Assembly: GCA_022072255.1 (NCBI GenBank)
Contig: JAJVHZ010000072.1
Location: forward strand, 2,967 to 48,167
Origin: Gammaproteobacteria bacterium
Lineage (GTDB): Bacteria; Pseudomonadota; Gammaproteobacteria; JAJPIJ01
Length of the DNA: 45,201 nucleotides
Reading direction: 5' to 3'
The position numbers and the translations under genes were made by a program. Positions 1-8,236 of the stretch are shown piece by piece (position 1 is the first letter of the stretch; each line of letters opens with the position of its first letter). The notes under the pieces are model-generated. The model was not told the DNA's origin, searched no databases, and saw nothing but the letters and a program-made list of their open reading frames with translations.

Positions 1-129
1 CACCCACATGAAGACGTCGTGGCAGGGGTCGCCCGGCAGGGTGAGCTGGATGAGTGTGTCGCAGGTCCACGCGCCCGCGGCGACGAGGACGCCGAACAGG
101 GCGGCACTGAGGGGGAGGGAGTTGCGCAT
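1..129 (-). CDS. exported protein of unknown function, N-terminal part only
   Basis: Reading leftward from the ATG at 129-127, 43 codons stay open to the window edge. The product begins MRNSLPLSAALFGVLVAAGA, a short positive N-terminus followed by a hydrophobic stretch, which looks like a signal peptide or first membrane segment. It continues with a Cys, a polar stretch, and a second Cys in PGDPCHDV. A TATAAT hexamer lies just upstream at 146-141. Most of the gene is outside the window, so I assign no family. Confidence 0.6.
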   Translation of the reverse strand, partial: MRNSLPLSAALFGVLVAAGAWTCDTLIQLTLPGDPCHDVFMWV

Positions 130-140
130 GGAGCCGCGGG

Positions 141-146
141 ATTATA
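141..146 (-). promoter_or_regulatory. -10 element for the partial exported-protein gene
   Basis: The minus strand reads TATAAT here, in very GC-rich surroundings, 11 bases upstream of the ATG at 129. This would give a very short 5' leader. No good -35 hexamer is visible at the 17-base spacing. Confidence 0.4.
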
Positions 147-252
147 TCGGTTGCCGCGTTGGTCGCGAACAACGGGTTTCGCTGCGCAAGTCGCACGCAC
201 ATCCGCGGGTCCGGGCGGTGGTTCCCCATCCTGCCAGGCGCAGGAGAAATGA

Positions 253-323
253 ATTCCAGCGTGCACTGGAATGACGGCCATGCCCGATGCGGGAGAAGTG
301 GATGCGTGCGCTGGAATGACGGC
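253..323. repeat. intergenic palindromic repeat, one full and one half copy
   Basis: ATTCCAG (253-259), a six-base loop and CTGGAAT (266-272) form a perfect hairpin. The right half, GCGTGCACTGGAATGACGGC (259-278), recurs with one change at 304-323. The stretch lies between the end of the GlxA regulator (378) and the start of the leftmost gene. Palindromes containing CTGGAATGAC are common interspersed repeats in gammaproteobacterial genomes. I see no gene in 147-377. Confidence 0.6.
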
Positions 324-377
324 GTCGATTCGGATCGGCGGTACGGCAGCAATCGCCGACCAGCAGGCGGCCCGCCG

Positions 378-1505
378 TCAGAGTTTCGCCTCGGCCGCCG
401 GCGGACCCAGGGGGATCGACGGCGTGCGCGGCAGCGGCCACACCTGCACGCGCTGGGCGCGCGGCGACATGCCGAAGAACTCCCGATAGCAGGTGCTGAA
501 GTGCTGCGTGGAGGCGAAACCGCAGGCGATGGCGATGTTGCCCACCGACATGTTGGTCTGCAGCAGCAGCCGGCGGGCCTGCCGCAGCCGCAGCTCCAGG
601 TAGTAGCGCGTGGGAACGGTGTTCAGGTACTTGCGGAACAGCCGCTCCAGTTGCCGGCGTGAGATGCCCACGTGCGCGGCGAGCTCGTCGATGCTGAGCG
701 GCTCCTCGACATTGGCCTCCATCAGCGCCACGGTCTCGCTCAGCAGCGGCTGCATTCGCCCCAGGCGCTCGCGCAGCGGCACGCGCTGCCGCTCGCTCGG
801 GCCGCGTATCCGCTCGCACAGGAACTCCTCGGAGATCGCCACCGCCAGATCGCGGCTGTGCTCGCGCGCGATGAGGTTGAGCATCATGTCGAGCGGCGCG
901 GTGCCGCCGGAGCAGGTGTAGCGATCGCGATCGATCTCGAAGAGCTCCTGCGAGACGCGCGCGGAGGGGAACAGCTCGCGCAGGCTGGAGGCGTTCTCCC
1001 AGTGGATGGTGCAGCGATAGCCGTCGAGCAGGCCGGCGCGCGCCAGCACGTAGGTGCCCGTGCACAACGCGCCCAGGGGGATGCGCCGCCGCGCCAGCCG
1101 GTGCAGCGGCTCGCGCAGCACGTCGTGCCAGGCCTTTTCCACGCAGATCCCGCCGCAGACGAACAGTGCGTCGAGGTCGGCGTGCGTGCCGGCGAGCGCG
1201 CTCTCGGGCGTGATCACCATGCCGTTGCTCGCGGCCACCGGCGCGCCGTCCAGCGTGTACAGCGTCCAGCGATAGCGTTCCTCGCCGCTCAGCAGGTTCG
1301 CCATGCGCAGCGGCTCCACCGCCGAGGACATGGCGATCATCGAGTAGTCCTTCAGCAGCAGGAAGCCGAAGTGCTTGCTCTTGGCCGGCGCGGCAGGCTT
1401 GTGCTGTCCGGCCGCGCCGGTCTGGCCATCCTTGCGCGCGGCCGGCGCGCCGGTGTCGGCGCCCGGGCCGCGGTCCCGCGACGGACTCGTGAGCGAGCGG
1501 TTCAT
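378..1505 (-). CDS. GlxA-family AraC-type transcriptional regulator, terminal gene of the sox operon
   Basis: A 375-residue protein, taking the ATG at 1505 as start. After a low-complexity N-terminus of about 45 residues comes a DJ-1/PfpI-like domain (FGFLLLKDYSMIAMSSAVEP, LFVCGGICVEK, LGALCTGTYVLARAGLLDG). The C-terminus is an AraC-type double helix-turn-helix (LAAHVGISRRQLERLFRKYL, then IAIACGFASTQHFSTCYREF). This is the architecture of GbdR, the glycine betaine/dimethylglycine sensor of Pseudomonas. Its ATG overlaps the soxG stop (ATGA at 1502-1505), so it is co-translated with sarcosine oxidase. It closely resembles the regulator at 25111-26142 in the ligand-domain motif DYSMIA...AV(E/D)PLRMAN and in the HTH. 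The specific ligand is inferred from context. Confidence 0.9.
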   Translation of the reverse strand: MNRSLTSPSRDRGPGADTGAPAARKDGQTGAAGQHKPAAPAKSKHFGFLLLKDYSMIAMSSAVEPLRMANLLSGEERYRWTLYTLDGAPVAASNGMVITPESALAGTHADLDALFVCGGICVEKAWHDVLREPLHRLARRRIPLGALCTGTYVLARAGLLDGYRCTIHWENASSLRELFPSARVSQELFEIDRDRYTCSGGTAPLDMMLNLIAREHSRDLAVAISEEFLCERIRGPSERQRVPLRERLGRMQPLLSETVALMEANVEEPLSIDELAAHVGISRRQLERLFRKYLNTVPTRYYLELRLRQARRLLLQTNMSVGNIAIACGFASTQHFSTCYREFFGMSPRAQRVQVWPLPRTPSIPLGPPAAEAKL

Positions 1506-2059
1506 GCCGCCCACCTGCTGGCGTCGTGCAGCCAGTGCCAGAGATAGTCGGCATAGCTGCGGCGCACGATGAGTTGATAAGCGTCCATGGCCGGCAGCGG
1601 CTCGATCAGCACCGGCGCCCTGGCGAGGAGGGTCTGCGCGCATTGCCCGTCGCCGAACAGGCGCGGATGCAGATCCAGCGTGCAGCCCTTCGCCAGCACG
1701 TCGCGGCAGCCTGCGCCGCGCAGGCGGATGCTCGTGTAGCCGCTGGTGAGGTCGGTCACCGCCGCGTGCACACCGCCCAGGCTCAGCCGCAGGCCGCTCA
1801 CGATCTCGGCGGCCGACAGCGACAGGCTCGCCAGCAGCCACTCGTCCGGTCCCAGCCAGTAGACCTTCGCGGTCTCCGAGGCGCCGAGCGTGTTCGGCTG
1901 CAGCGGGAGTCCGATCTTCAACACGTCGGTCACCGCGCCGGGCACGTTCGGCGCCGCCGGCTCGCCGCGCAGGTTCACGTAGTGCAGGCCGGGGACCTCC
2001 GCGATCTGCAGCCGCCCGCCGGCGGCGTCATGCAACGCACTGCGCAGGATGTCAGCCAT
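1502..2059 (-). CDS. soxG: sarcosine oxidase gamma subunit
   Basis: A 185-residue protein, the usual size of SoxG, the small subunit of heterotetrameric sarcosine oxidase. The complex oxidatively demethylates sarcosine to glycine and passes the methyl group to tetrahydrofolate as methylene-THF, releasing hydrogen peroxide. Family-like segments include KVYWLGPDEWLL, AVTDLTSGYTSIRLRG and the C-terminal RRSYADYLWHWL. It starts inside the end of soxA (8-base overlap at 2052-2059) and its stop overlaps the next start (ATGA), so soxA, soxG and the regulator gene are translationally coupled. Confidence 0.93.
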   Translation of the reverse strand: MADILRSALHDAAGGRLQIAEVPGLHYVNLRGEPAAPNVPGAVTDVLKIGLPLQPNTLGASETAKVYWLGPDEWLLASLSLSAAEIVSGLRLSLGGVHAAVTDLTSGYTSIRLRGAGCRDVLAKGCTLDLHPRLFGDGQCAQTLLARAPVLIEPLPAMDAYQLIVRRSYADYLWHWLHDASRWAA

Positions 2060-5000
2060 GCTGTCGTCTCCCTTCTCGATCCAGGAACACGGGATCGGTA
2101 ATCGTCGCCGGCGCGACGCGGCCGTCGCCCAGCGTGACGTAGATCGTCTGCCCCGTGCGCGACCGCCCGCCCTGCAGCACCGCCAGCGCGATAGACCGGC
2201 CGAGGGCCTCGCTGAAATAGCTCGAGGTGACGTGCCCGGTGGTCGTCACCGGCGCGCTCCACTCCGGTTCATCGACGATCTGCCCGCCCTCGGGCAGTAC
2301 CAGCGTCGGATCGGCGGACTGCAGGCCCACGAGCTGCTTGCGGCCGGGACGTGCGGTGTCGGCACGGCTGAAGGAGCGGCGGCCGATGAAATCCTTGGTC
2401 TTCGAGACGATCCACTCCATCCCCAGGTCTTGCGGCGTCAGCGAGCCGTCGGTGTCCTGGCCGACGATGATGTAGCCCTTCTCGGCGCGCAGCACGTGCA
2501 TGGTCTCGGTGCCGTAGGGCGTGATGCCGTACGGCGCGCCCGCGCTCATCAATGCCTCCCACACGTGGCGGGCGTAGTTCGCGGGCACGTTGACCTCGTA
2601 GGCCAGCTCGCCGGAGAAGCTGATGCGGGCCACGCGCGCGGCGGCCTCCGCCACCGCGCCGTCGCGGAAGGTCATGAACGGGAAGCCGGAGGCCTCGAAG
2701 TCGATGTCGCCGCACACGCTCTTCACCGTCTCGCGGCTGCGCGGCCCGACCACCGCCATCGTCGCCCAGTGATCGGTCACCGTGGTGAGATACACCTTCA
2801 GGTCCGGCCATTCCGTCTGCAGCCAGCGCTCCAGCCAGGCGTACACGCGCGCCGCGCCGCCGGTGGTCGTGGTCATGAGGTAATGGTTCTCGCCGAGCCG
2901 CGAGGTCACCCCGTCGTCCATCACCATGCCGTCCTCGCGCAGCATGAGGCCGTAGCGGCACTGCCCGATCTTCAGCGTGTGCCAGTTGTTGGTGTAGACG
3001 CGATTGAGGAACTCCGCGGCGTCCGGCCCCTGGATGTCGATCTTGCCCAGCGTCGAGGCGTCCATCATCGCCACGCCGTTGCGCGCGGCGTGGCACTCGC
3101 GCCGCACGGCCTCGTGCATGGTCTCGCCGGGTTTCGGGTAGTACCACGGTCGCTTCCACTGGCCGACGTTCTCGAACTCCGCGCCGTGCTCGAGGTGCCA
3201 GGCGTGGAGCGCCGTCAGGCGTATCGGCTCGAACAGATCGCCGAGATCGCGCCCGGCGATCGCGCCGAAGGTCACCGGTGTGTAGTTCGGCCGGAAGGTG
3301 GTGGTGCCGGTCGAGGCGATGTCCTGCCCGAGGGCCTGCGACAGGATGGCCAGCCCGTTGATGTTGCCGAGCTTGCCCTGGTCGGTGCCGAAGCCGAGCG
3401 CGGTGTAGCGCTTAAGGTGCTCGACGGAGTGGTAGCCTTCGCGCGCCGCGAGGAAGACGTCGGCGGCCGACACGTCGTTCTGCAGATCGAGGAACTGCCT
3501 GGCGCCGCGCGCGTGGCCCGGCGGATCGGGCACGCGCCACAGCGGCCGCAGCGCGTAGTCGTGGCGCTCGAGCGTCCCCGGCCCGGGCGGCAGCGTGGCG
3601 GCGGAGTCGTGACCGGTCTCGCGCGCGGCGGCCGTGCCGGCCTCGTAGCCCTCGCGCAGGCTGTCGGCGAGCGCGAAGCTGCCGCGGCAGCCGCCGACGG
3701 AGCGCTGCGGCTGCACGGCGGGGCCGGGTACGAAACCCGCCACCTGCTCGTCGAACAGCGGCCTGCCGCCGGACTGTGCATACAGGTGCACGATCGGGCT
3801 GTAGCCGCCGGAGACGCCGATGAGATCGCAGTCGATGAGGGTGGTGTCGGTGCCGCGCAGGGCGGTTCCATCGGTGCCGAGCGATGCGACGACCGCGGCC
3901 TGCACGTGGCGGCGGCCGCGTACGTCGACGACCGCCGAGCCTGTCATCGGCCTGATGCCGCGCTGGCGGGCCGCCTCGAAGTGCGGTCCCTGCGGCCGCT
4001 CGCGCGCGTCCACCACGGCAGCCACCTGGATGCCGGCGTCGAGCAGATCGAGCACCGTCGCGTAGGCGCTGTCGTTGTTGGTGAAGATGACGGCGCTCCT
4101 GCCGGCGCGCACCGCGTAGCGGCGCGTGTAGGTCGAGATCGCCGAGGCCAGCATGACGCCCGGCCGGTCATTGTTGGTGAACACCAGGGGGCGCTCGCAG
4201 GCGCCGGTGGCGAGGATGACCTGCCTGGCCCGCACGCGCCAGATGCGCTCGCGCGGGCCCCGGCGCCGGTCCTCGGGCAGGTGATCGGTCAGCCGCTCGG
4301 CGATGGTGAGGAAGTTGTGGTCGTGATAGCCGAACACCGTGCTGCGGGCGAGGACGCGCACCTCGGGGAAGGTCGCGAGTTCCGCCAGCGTGCGGCGCAG
4401 CCAGCTCACCGCCGGCAGGCCGTCGATCGGCTCGCGGGCGTAGAGCAGGCTGCCGCCGGGCTCGGACTGCTCGTCGGCGACGATGACGCGCGCGCCGCTG
4501 CGCGCGGCAGCGAGCGCGGCGGCGAGTCCCGCCGGGCCGGCGCCGGCGATCAGCACATCGCAGTGCGCGTTGTATTTCTCGTAGTAGTCGGGATCGCGCT
4601 CCGCCGGCGCCACGCCCAGGCCCGCGGCCTTGCGGATGAGGTGCTCGTAGTGCCTCCAGAACGACTTCGGCCACATGAAGGTCTTGTAGTAGAACCCGGC
4701 CGGCAGCAGTCGCGAGATCAGGCCGTTGAGGGAGAGCAGATCCCACTCCAGGCCCGGCCAGCAGTTCACGCTGCGCGCGCTCAGGCCCTCGTGGATCTCC
4801 ACCTGCGTGGCGCGCGCGTTCGGCACGGTGCGCGAGCCCTCGCCGAGCTGTACGACGGCATTGGGTTCCTCGGCGCCGGCGCCGACGATGCCGCGCGGGC
4901 GATGGTACTTCCAGCTGCGCGCGACCATGTGCACGCCGTTGGCGAGCAGCGCCGAGGCGAGCGTGTCGCCCTCGTAGCCCGGATACTGGCGGCCGTTGAA

Positions 5001-5066
5001 GCTGAAGGTGACCGGGCGATCGCGATGGATGCGGCCGCCGTGGCGCAGGCGCGCGGGCTGCGTCAT
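2052..5066 (-). CDS. soxA: sarcosine oxidase alpha subunit
   Basis: A 1004-residue protein, the normal length for SoxA. The start is the ATG at 5066, which overlaps the soxD stop (5063-5066). The N-terminal part has the small redox-like fold seen in amine oxidases (VTFSFNGRQYPGYEGDTLAS). A dinucleotide-binding domain follows (DVLIAGAGPAGLAAALAAAR). The C-terminal third, from about residue 620, is a GcvT-like folate-binding aminomethyltransferase domain (MDASTLGKIDIQGPDAAEFL; ELAYEVNVPANYARHVW; GMEWIVSKTKDFIGRRS). Together these domains handle electron transfer and capture of the one-carbon unit on THF during sarcosine oxidation. Upstream open codons with no family similarity were excluded. 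Confidence 0.95.
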   Translation of the reverse strand: MTQPARLRHGGRIHRDRPVTFSFNGRQYPGYEGDTLASALLANGVHMVARSWKYHRPRGIVGAGAEEPNAVVQLGEGSRTVPNARATQVEIHEGLSARSVNCWPGLEWDLLSLNGLISRLLPAGFYYKTFMWPKSFWRHYEHLIRKAAGLGVAPAERDPDYYEKYNAHCDVLIAGAGPAGLAAALAAARSGARVIVADEQSEPGGSLLYAREPIDGLPAVSWLRRTLAELATFPEVRVLARSTVFGYHDHNFLTIAERLTDHLPEDRRRGPRERIWRVRARQVILATGACERPLVFTNNDRPGVMLASAISTYTRRYAVRAGRSAVIFTNNDSAYATVLDLLDAGIQVAAVVDARERPQGPHFEAARQRGIRPMTGSAVVDVRGRRHVQAAVVASLGTDGTALRGTDTTLIDCDLIGVSGGYSPIVHLYAQSGGRPLFDEQVAGFVPGPAVQPQRSVGGCRGSFALADSLREGYEAGTAAARETGHDSAATLPPGPGTLERHDYALRPLWRVPDPPGHARGARQFLDLQNDVSAADVFLAAREGYHSVEHLKRYTALGFGTDQGKLGNINGLAILSQALGQDIASTGTTTFRPNYTPVTFGAIAGRDLGDLFEPIRLTALHAWHLEHGAEFENVGQWKRPWYYPKPGETMHEAVRRECHAARNGVAMMDASTLGKIDIQGPDAAEFLNRVYTNNWHTLKIGQCRYGLMLREDGMVMDDGVTSRLGENHYLMTTTTGGAARVYAWLERWLQTEWPDLKVYLTTVTDHWATMAVVGPRSRETVKSVCGDIDFEASGFPFMTFRDGAVAEAAARVARISFSGELAYEVNVPANYARHVWEALMSAGAPYGITPYGTETMHVLRAEKGYIIVGQDTDGSLTPQDLGMEWIVSKTKDFIGRRSFSRADTARPGRKQLVGLQSADPTLVLPEGGQIVDEPEWSAPVTTTGHVTSSYFSEALGRSIALAVLQGGRSRTGQTIYVTLGDGRVAPATITDPVFLDREGRRQHG

Positions 5067-5338
5067 GTCGCCTCCCCCGCGGCGCCCAGCTTCTCGATGC
5101 CGTCGATGCGGTAGGTGACGGTGTCGCGGCGGACGATGAACCAGCGGCGGCAGCCGTGCGCGTGCCACCACTGCTCGCGGTGCAGGCCGCGGTGGTTGCT
5201 GCGCATGAACAGGTAGTCTGCCCACTCGGCATCGGAGACCGTGTCCGGCGCCGTCGGGCGGACGATGCCGGCCTCGCCGCCGCAACTGAATTCGGTCTCG
5301 GCGCGCGGACCGCACCAGGGACAGGTGATGAGCAGCAT
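5063..5338 (-). CDS. soxD: sarcosine oxidase delta subunit
   Basis: A 91-residue protein beginning MLLITCPWCGPRAETEFSCG. It carries the CPWCG pair and the downstream HGCRRWF motif that make the zinc site of SoxD. Conserved family segments such as DYLFMRSNHRGLHREQWWH are present. It is the small structural subunit of the tetramer. It overlaps soxA by ATGA. It is separated from soxB by 120 bases filled by a palindromic repeat, unlike the tight coupling of the rest of the operon. Confidence 0.95.
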   Translation of the reverse strand: MLLITCPWCGPRAETEFSCGGEAGIVRPTAPDTVSDAEWADYLFMRSNHRGLHREQWWHAHGCRRWFIVRRDTVTYRIDGIEKLGAAGEAT

Positions 5339-5345
5339 GTCGTTC

Positions 5346-5448
5346 GTTATCCGTGATTCGTTATCGGTGATTGGAGGTTCGGGGGGCTGGACCGGGTGCG
5401 TCGCGCTCGTGTCGGGTCAGCAGTTACGAATGACGAATCACCGATTAC
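5346..5448. repeat. imperfect inverted repeat between soxB and soxD
   Basis: The left arm (about 5346-5369, TTATCCGTGATTCGTTATCG) and the right arm (about 5424-5448, whose complement reads GGTAATCGGTGATTCGTCAT) are imperfect inverted copies. The left arm also contains an internal direct repeat of CGTTATCNGTGATT. The composition is AT-richer than the surroundings. It lies inside the sox operon, where it could form a transcript hairpin that alters the SoxB:SoxDAG ratio. Confidence 0.55.
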
Positions 5449-5458
5449 CCGTCACCGC

Positions 5459-6709
5459 TCAATGCGCGACGCCGGCGGCGCCGTGCTCGTCGATGAGATG
5501 GCCGCTCGTGAACCGCTCCAGCGAGAAGGCCGCGTTCTGCGGGTGCGGCTCGTCGCGCGCGATGGTGTGCGCGAACACGAAGCCGGAGCTGGGCGTGGCC
5601 TTGAAGCCGCCGGTGCCCCAGCCGCAGTTGAAGTACAGGCCGCGCACCGGGGTCTTGCCCAGGATCGGGCAGGCATCGGGGCACACATCGACGATGCCGC
5701 CCCACTGCCGGTTCATGCGCACGCGCGAGAGGCTCGGGAACAGCTCGACGATCGCCGCCAGCGTGCCCTCGATGACGTGGAAGCTGCCGCGCTGGCCGTA
5801 GCCGGCGTACTGATCGATGCCGGCGCCGATCACCAGATCGCCCTTGTCGGACTGGCTGATGTAGCCGTGCACGGCGTTGGACATGATCACGGTGTGGATG
5901 ACGGGCTTGATCGGCTCGGAGACCAGCGCCTGCAGCGGATGGCTCTCCAGCGGCAGCCGCAAGTCCGCCATCGCCGCGATCACGCTGGAGTGGCCGGCGG
6001 CGACCACGCCCACCTTGCCGGCCCCGATGTAGCCGCGCGAGGTCTGCACGCCGACCACCCTGCCGTTCTCGCGGCGGATGCCGGTCACCGTACAGTTCTG
6101 GATGATGTCCACGCCGCGCGCATCGGCGGCGCGCGCCAGCCCCCAGGCCACCGCGTCGTGGCGCGCCACGCCGCCGCGGCGCTGCAGGGAGGCGCCGAGC
6201 ACCGGGTAACGGGCGCCGGGCGAGGTGTTGAGGATGGGGACCATGGCCTTGACCTGGGCGGCGCTCAGCACCTCCGCGTCGATACCCTGCAGGCGATTGG
6301 CGTTGACGCGGCGGTGGATGTCGCGCATGTCCTGCAGGCTGTGGCCGAGATTCAGCACGCCGCGCTGGCTGAACATGACGTTGTAGTTGATGTCCTGGCT
6401 CAAACCCTCCCACAGCCTCAGCGAAAGCTCGTAGAGGTGCGCGGCCTCGTCCCAGAGATAATTGGAGCGCACGATGGTGGTGTTGCGGCCGGTGTTGCCG
6501 CCGCCGAGCCAGCCCTTCTCGAGCACCGCGACGTTGGTGATGCCGTGCTCCTTGGCGAGGTAATAGGCGGTCGCGAGCCCGTGGCCGCCGCCGCCGACGA
6601 TGATCACCTCATAGGCCGGCTTCGGCTCGGGGCTGCGCCAGGCCGCCTGCCACTGCTGGTGATGGCTGAGCGAATTGCGCAGCAGGCTGAGGATCGAATA
6701 ACGCTGCAT
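5459..6709 (-). CDS. soxB: sarcosine oxidase beta subunit
   Basis: A 416-residue flavoprotein, the standard SoxB length, from the ATG at 6709 ([20 protein letters not shown] is typical of the family). A Rossmann FAD motif lies near residues 35-50 ([18 protein letters not shown]). GGVARHDAV contains a His near residue 184 at the place where SoxB carries covalently bound FMN. C-terminal segments ([37 protein letters not shown]) close the substrate site. SoxB carries out the sarcosine oxidation step and begins the sox operon. It is divergent from the GlxA regulator at 6987. Two GCGACA half-sites lie in the shared upstream region. Confidence 0.95.
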   Translation of the reverse strand: MQRYSILSLLRNSLSHHQQWQAAWRSPEPKPAYEVIIVGGGGHGLATAYYLAKEHGITNVAVLEKGWLGGGNTGRNTTIVRSNYLWDEAAHLYELSLRLWEGLSQDINYNVMFSQRGVLNLGHSLQDMRDIHRRVNANRLQGIDAEVLSAAQVKAMVPILNTSPGARYPVLGASLQRRGGVARHDAVAWGLARAADARGVDIIQNCTVTGIRRENGRVVGVQTSRGYIGAGKVGVVAAGHSSVIAAMADLRLPLESHPLQALVSEPIKPVIHTVIMSNAVHGYISQSDKGDLVIGAGIDQYAGYGQRGSFHVIEGTLAAIVELFPSLSRVRMNRQWGGIVDVCPDACPILGKTPVRGLYFNCGWGTGGFKATPSSGFVFAHTIARDEPHPQNAAFSLERFTSGHLIDEHGAAGVAH

Positions 6710-6766
6710 GGCGGCGGCGTCTCGCACCGGGACCGGGGAGGGGATCAGACTGCAAAGTGCGGATTT

Positions 6767-6809
6767 GCGACAGGAACGAAACTGACAACTTTCTTGTAGG
6801 AACGCGACA
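6767..6809. promoter_or_regulatory. two GCGACA/TGTCGC half-sites between soxB and the divergent GlxA regulator
   Basis: GCGACA occurs at 6767-6772 and again at 6804-6809, 37 bases apart in the same orientation. On the soxB strand the promoter-distal copy reads GCGATGTCGCG, placing TGTCGCG 94 bases upstream of the soxB ATG. TGTCGC followed by N8 and AA is the half-site I recall for the GlxA-type regulator ArgR of Pseudomonas, and the copy at 6809 fits that form. The rest of the 277-base gap holds no gene I can support. Confidence 0.45.
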
Positions 6810-6986
6810 TCGCGCAGCGGCGTGCAGACGGCCGCGCCAGGCTTCACCGGCGGCCGCCGTTCCGGATCAGCGGATTGCGGACGGGTGCGGCCGGAGCCTA
6901 TCGTGCGCTGCAGCATCGCCTGCACCTTGCCGGGCCGGCGGCCGGCTGGCTAGACTGGCCATGACAACGCCGCATTTTCATAACTC

Positions 6987-8060
6987 ATGCCCCGTCAGCC
7001 TGAGCCCCGCAGCGAAGGACGATCCAACGAAGCCGGCAGGCCCATGCTGTCGGTGCAGTTCGTGCTGCTTCCGCACTTCACCCTGCTGCCGTTCTCGGCC
7101 TTCATCGACGCCCTGCGCCTGGCGGGCGACGAGGGTGATCTCAGCCGCCAGATCAATTGCAGATGGACCATCGCCGCGGCCTCCAGGGAGCCGGTGAGCT
7201 CCAGTTGCGGTGTGGCGATCACGCCCTGGGAGGCCTTCGGGGAGCCCCGGCGCTTCGACTACATCGTGGTCTGCGGCGGGCTGCTGCACCGCGGACCGCA
7301 GACCGACGCGCCGACGCTCGACTATCTGCGGCAGGCCGCTGGCGCCGGCGTGAGGCTCGTGGGACTCTGCACCGGCAGCTTCGCGCTGGTGCGCGCCGGG
7401 CTGATGCGCGGCCGGCGCTGTTGCGTGAGCTGGTATCACTACCAGGACCTGCTGCGCGAGTTCCCGGGCGTGCGTGCCGTGGCGGACCAGCTGTTCGTGG
7501 TCGACGGCGATCGCATCACCTGCGCCGGCGGCCAGGGCGCCATCGACGTCGCCGCCTGGATCATCGAGCACCACTGCGGTCATGCCTGGGCGCAGAAGAG
7601 CCTGCGCATCATGCTGGTCGACGGCGCTCGCCCGCAGAACGCGCCGCAACCGCACCCGCCGCTCAGCCAGGGGGCGCGCGATGACCGGGTACGCCGCGCG
7701 CAGTTGCTCATCGAGCAGAATCTCGGCGAGCCGCTGGGCGTGGCGGAGCTTGCCACGCGGCTGTCGCTCTCGAAGCGGCAGCTCGAGCGCCTGTTCAAGG
7801 AGGAGCTCGGCATCGGGCCGCTCGACTACGATCGACGCTTCCGCCTCAACTACGGCCTGTGGCTGCTCTGCCACACGCGCCGAACGGTGACGCAGATCGC
7901 GCTCGACTGCGGCTTTGCCGACGGCTCACATTTCACGCGCGCCTGCCGGCAGGCCTTCGGCCGCACACCCGGGCAGCTGCGCGAGGATCAGGCGCCCGCC
8001 GTGCCGCTCTCCGGCAGCCTGCCCGCGACGCTCGCGCCGCGTTCCGTGCCGGTGCATTGA
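6987..8060 (+). CDS. GlxA-family AraC-type transcriptional regulator, divergent from soxB
   Basis: A 357-residue protein; the first about 20 residues are polar and the conserved part begins at MLSVQFVLLPHFTLLPFSAF. The DJ-1/PfpI-like domain includes FDYIVVCGGLLH and LVGLCTGSFALVRAGLM, where Cys sits in the family's nucleophile-elbow position. The AraC-type HTH pair is LATRLSLSKRQLERLFKEEL and IALDCGFADGSHFTRACRQAF. It is more distant from the regulators at 378 and 25111, which resemble each other. Position suggests control of soxBDAG and possibly dgcA, which lies just downstream. The ligand is unknown; sarcosine, dimethylglycine or carnitine-type compounds are family precedents. Confidence 0.9.
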   Translation: MPRQPEPRSEGRSNEAGRPMLSVQFVLLPHFTLLPFSAFIDALRLAGDEGDLSRQINCRWTIAAASREPVSSSCGVAITPWEAFGEPRRFDYIVVCGGLLHRGPQTDAPTLDYLRQAAGAGVRLVGLCTGSFALVRAGLMRGRRCCVSWYHYQDLLREFPGVRAVADQLFVVDGDRITCAGGQGAIDVAAWIIEHHCGHAWAQKSLRIMLVDGARPQNAPQPHPPLSQGARDDRVRRAQLLIEQNLGEPLGVAELATRLSLSKRQLERLFKEELGIGPLDYDRRFRLNYGLWLLCHTRRTVTQIALDCGFADGSHFTRACRQAFGRTPGQLREDQAPAVPLSGSLPATLAPRSVPVH

Positions 8061-8100
8061 CCGCGGCCGCGCCGGCCGCGGTTGCGGTTGGCGCAATCTG

Positions 8101-8116
8101 ACAAGTGCGTGTCGCG
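8101..8116 (+). promoter_or_regulatory. candidate GlxA/GbdR-type operator upstream of dgcA
   Basis: ACAAGTGCGTGTCGCG lies 120 bases upstream of the dgcA ATG. The same 16-mer with a single change (T to G at position 10) lies on the mttB strand, 113 bases upstream of mttB. Related TGTCGCG sites precede soxB and choX in the same orientation. The match in sequence, orientation and distance supports a common operator; which regulator binds is inference. Confidence 0.55.
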
Positions 8117-8236
8117 GGCGACGGCTCCGGGGAGATCCGCGCGGTTCATCATGCGTATCGACGCGGTCCGGCTATCACTTCCGGCATGCGGCCCCACAGG
8201 GGGCGCATGCCGACGTACGGAGAGTGGCGAGCGAGC

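Noticed and set aside
253-323. The two CTGGAATGAC repeats as the start of a CRISPR array
   Set aside because: Only two partial copies exist and the first is palindromic like REP-type repeats; there is no further periodicity.
2049-5114. Very long plus-strand open frame opposite soxA
   Set aside because: It is the antisense shadow of soxA in GC-rich DNA. The translated sequence is Arg/Ala/His-rich low complexity without domains, whereas the minus strand encodes a full SoxA.
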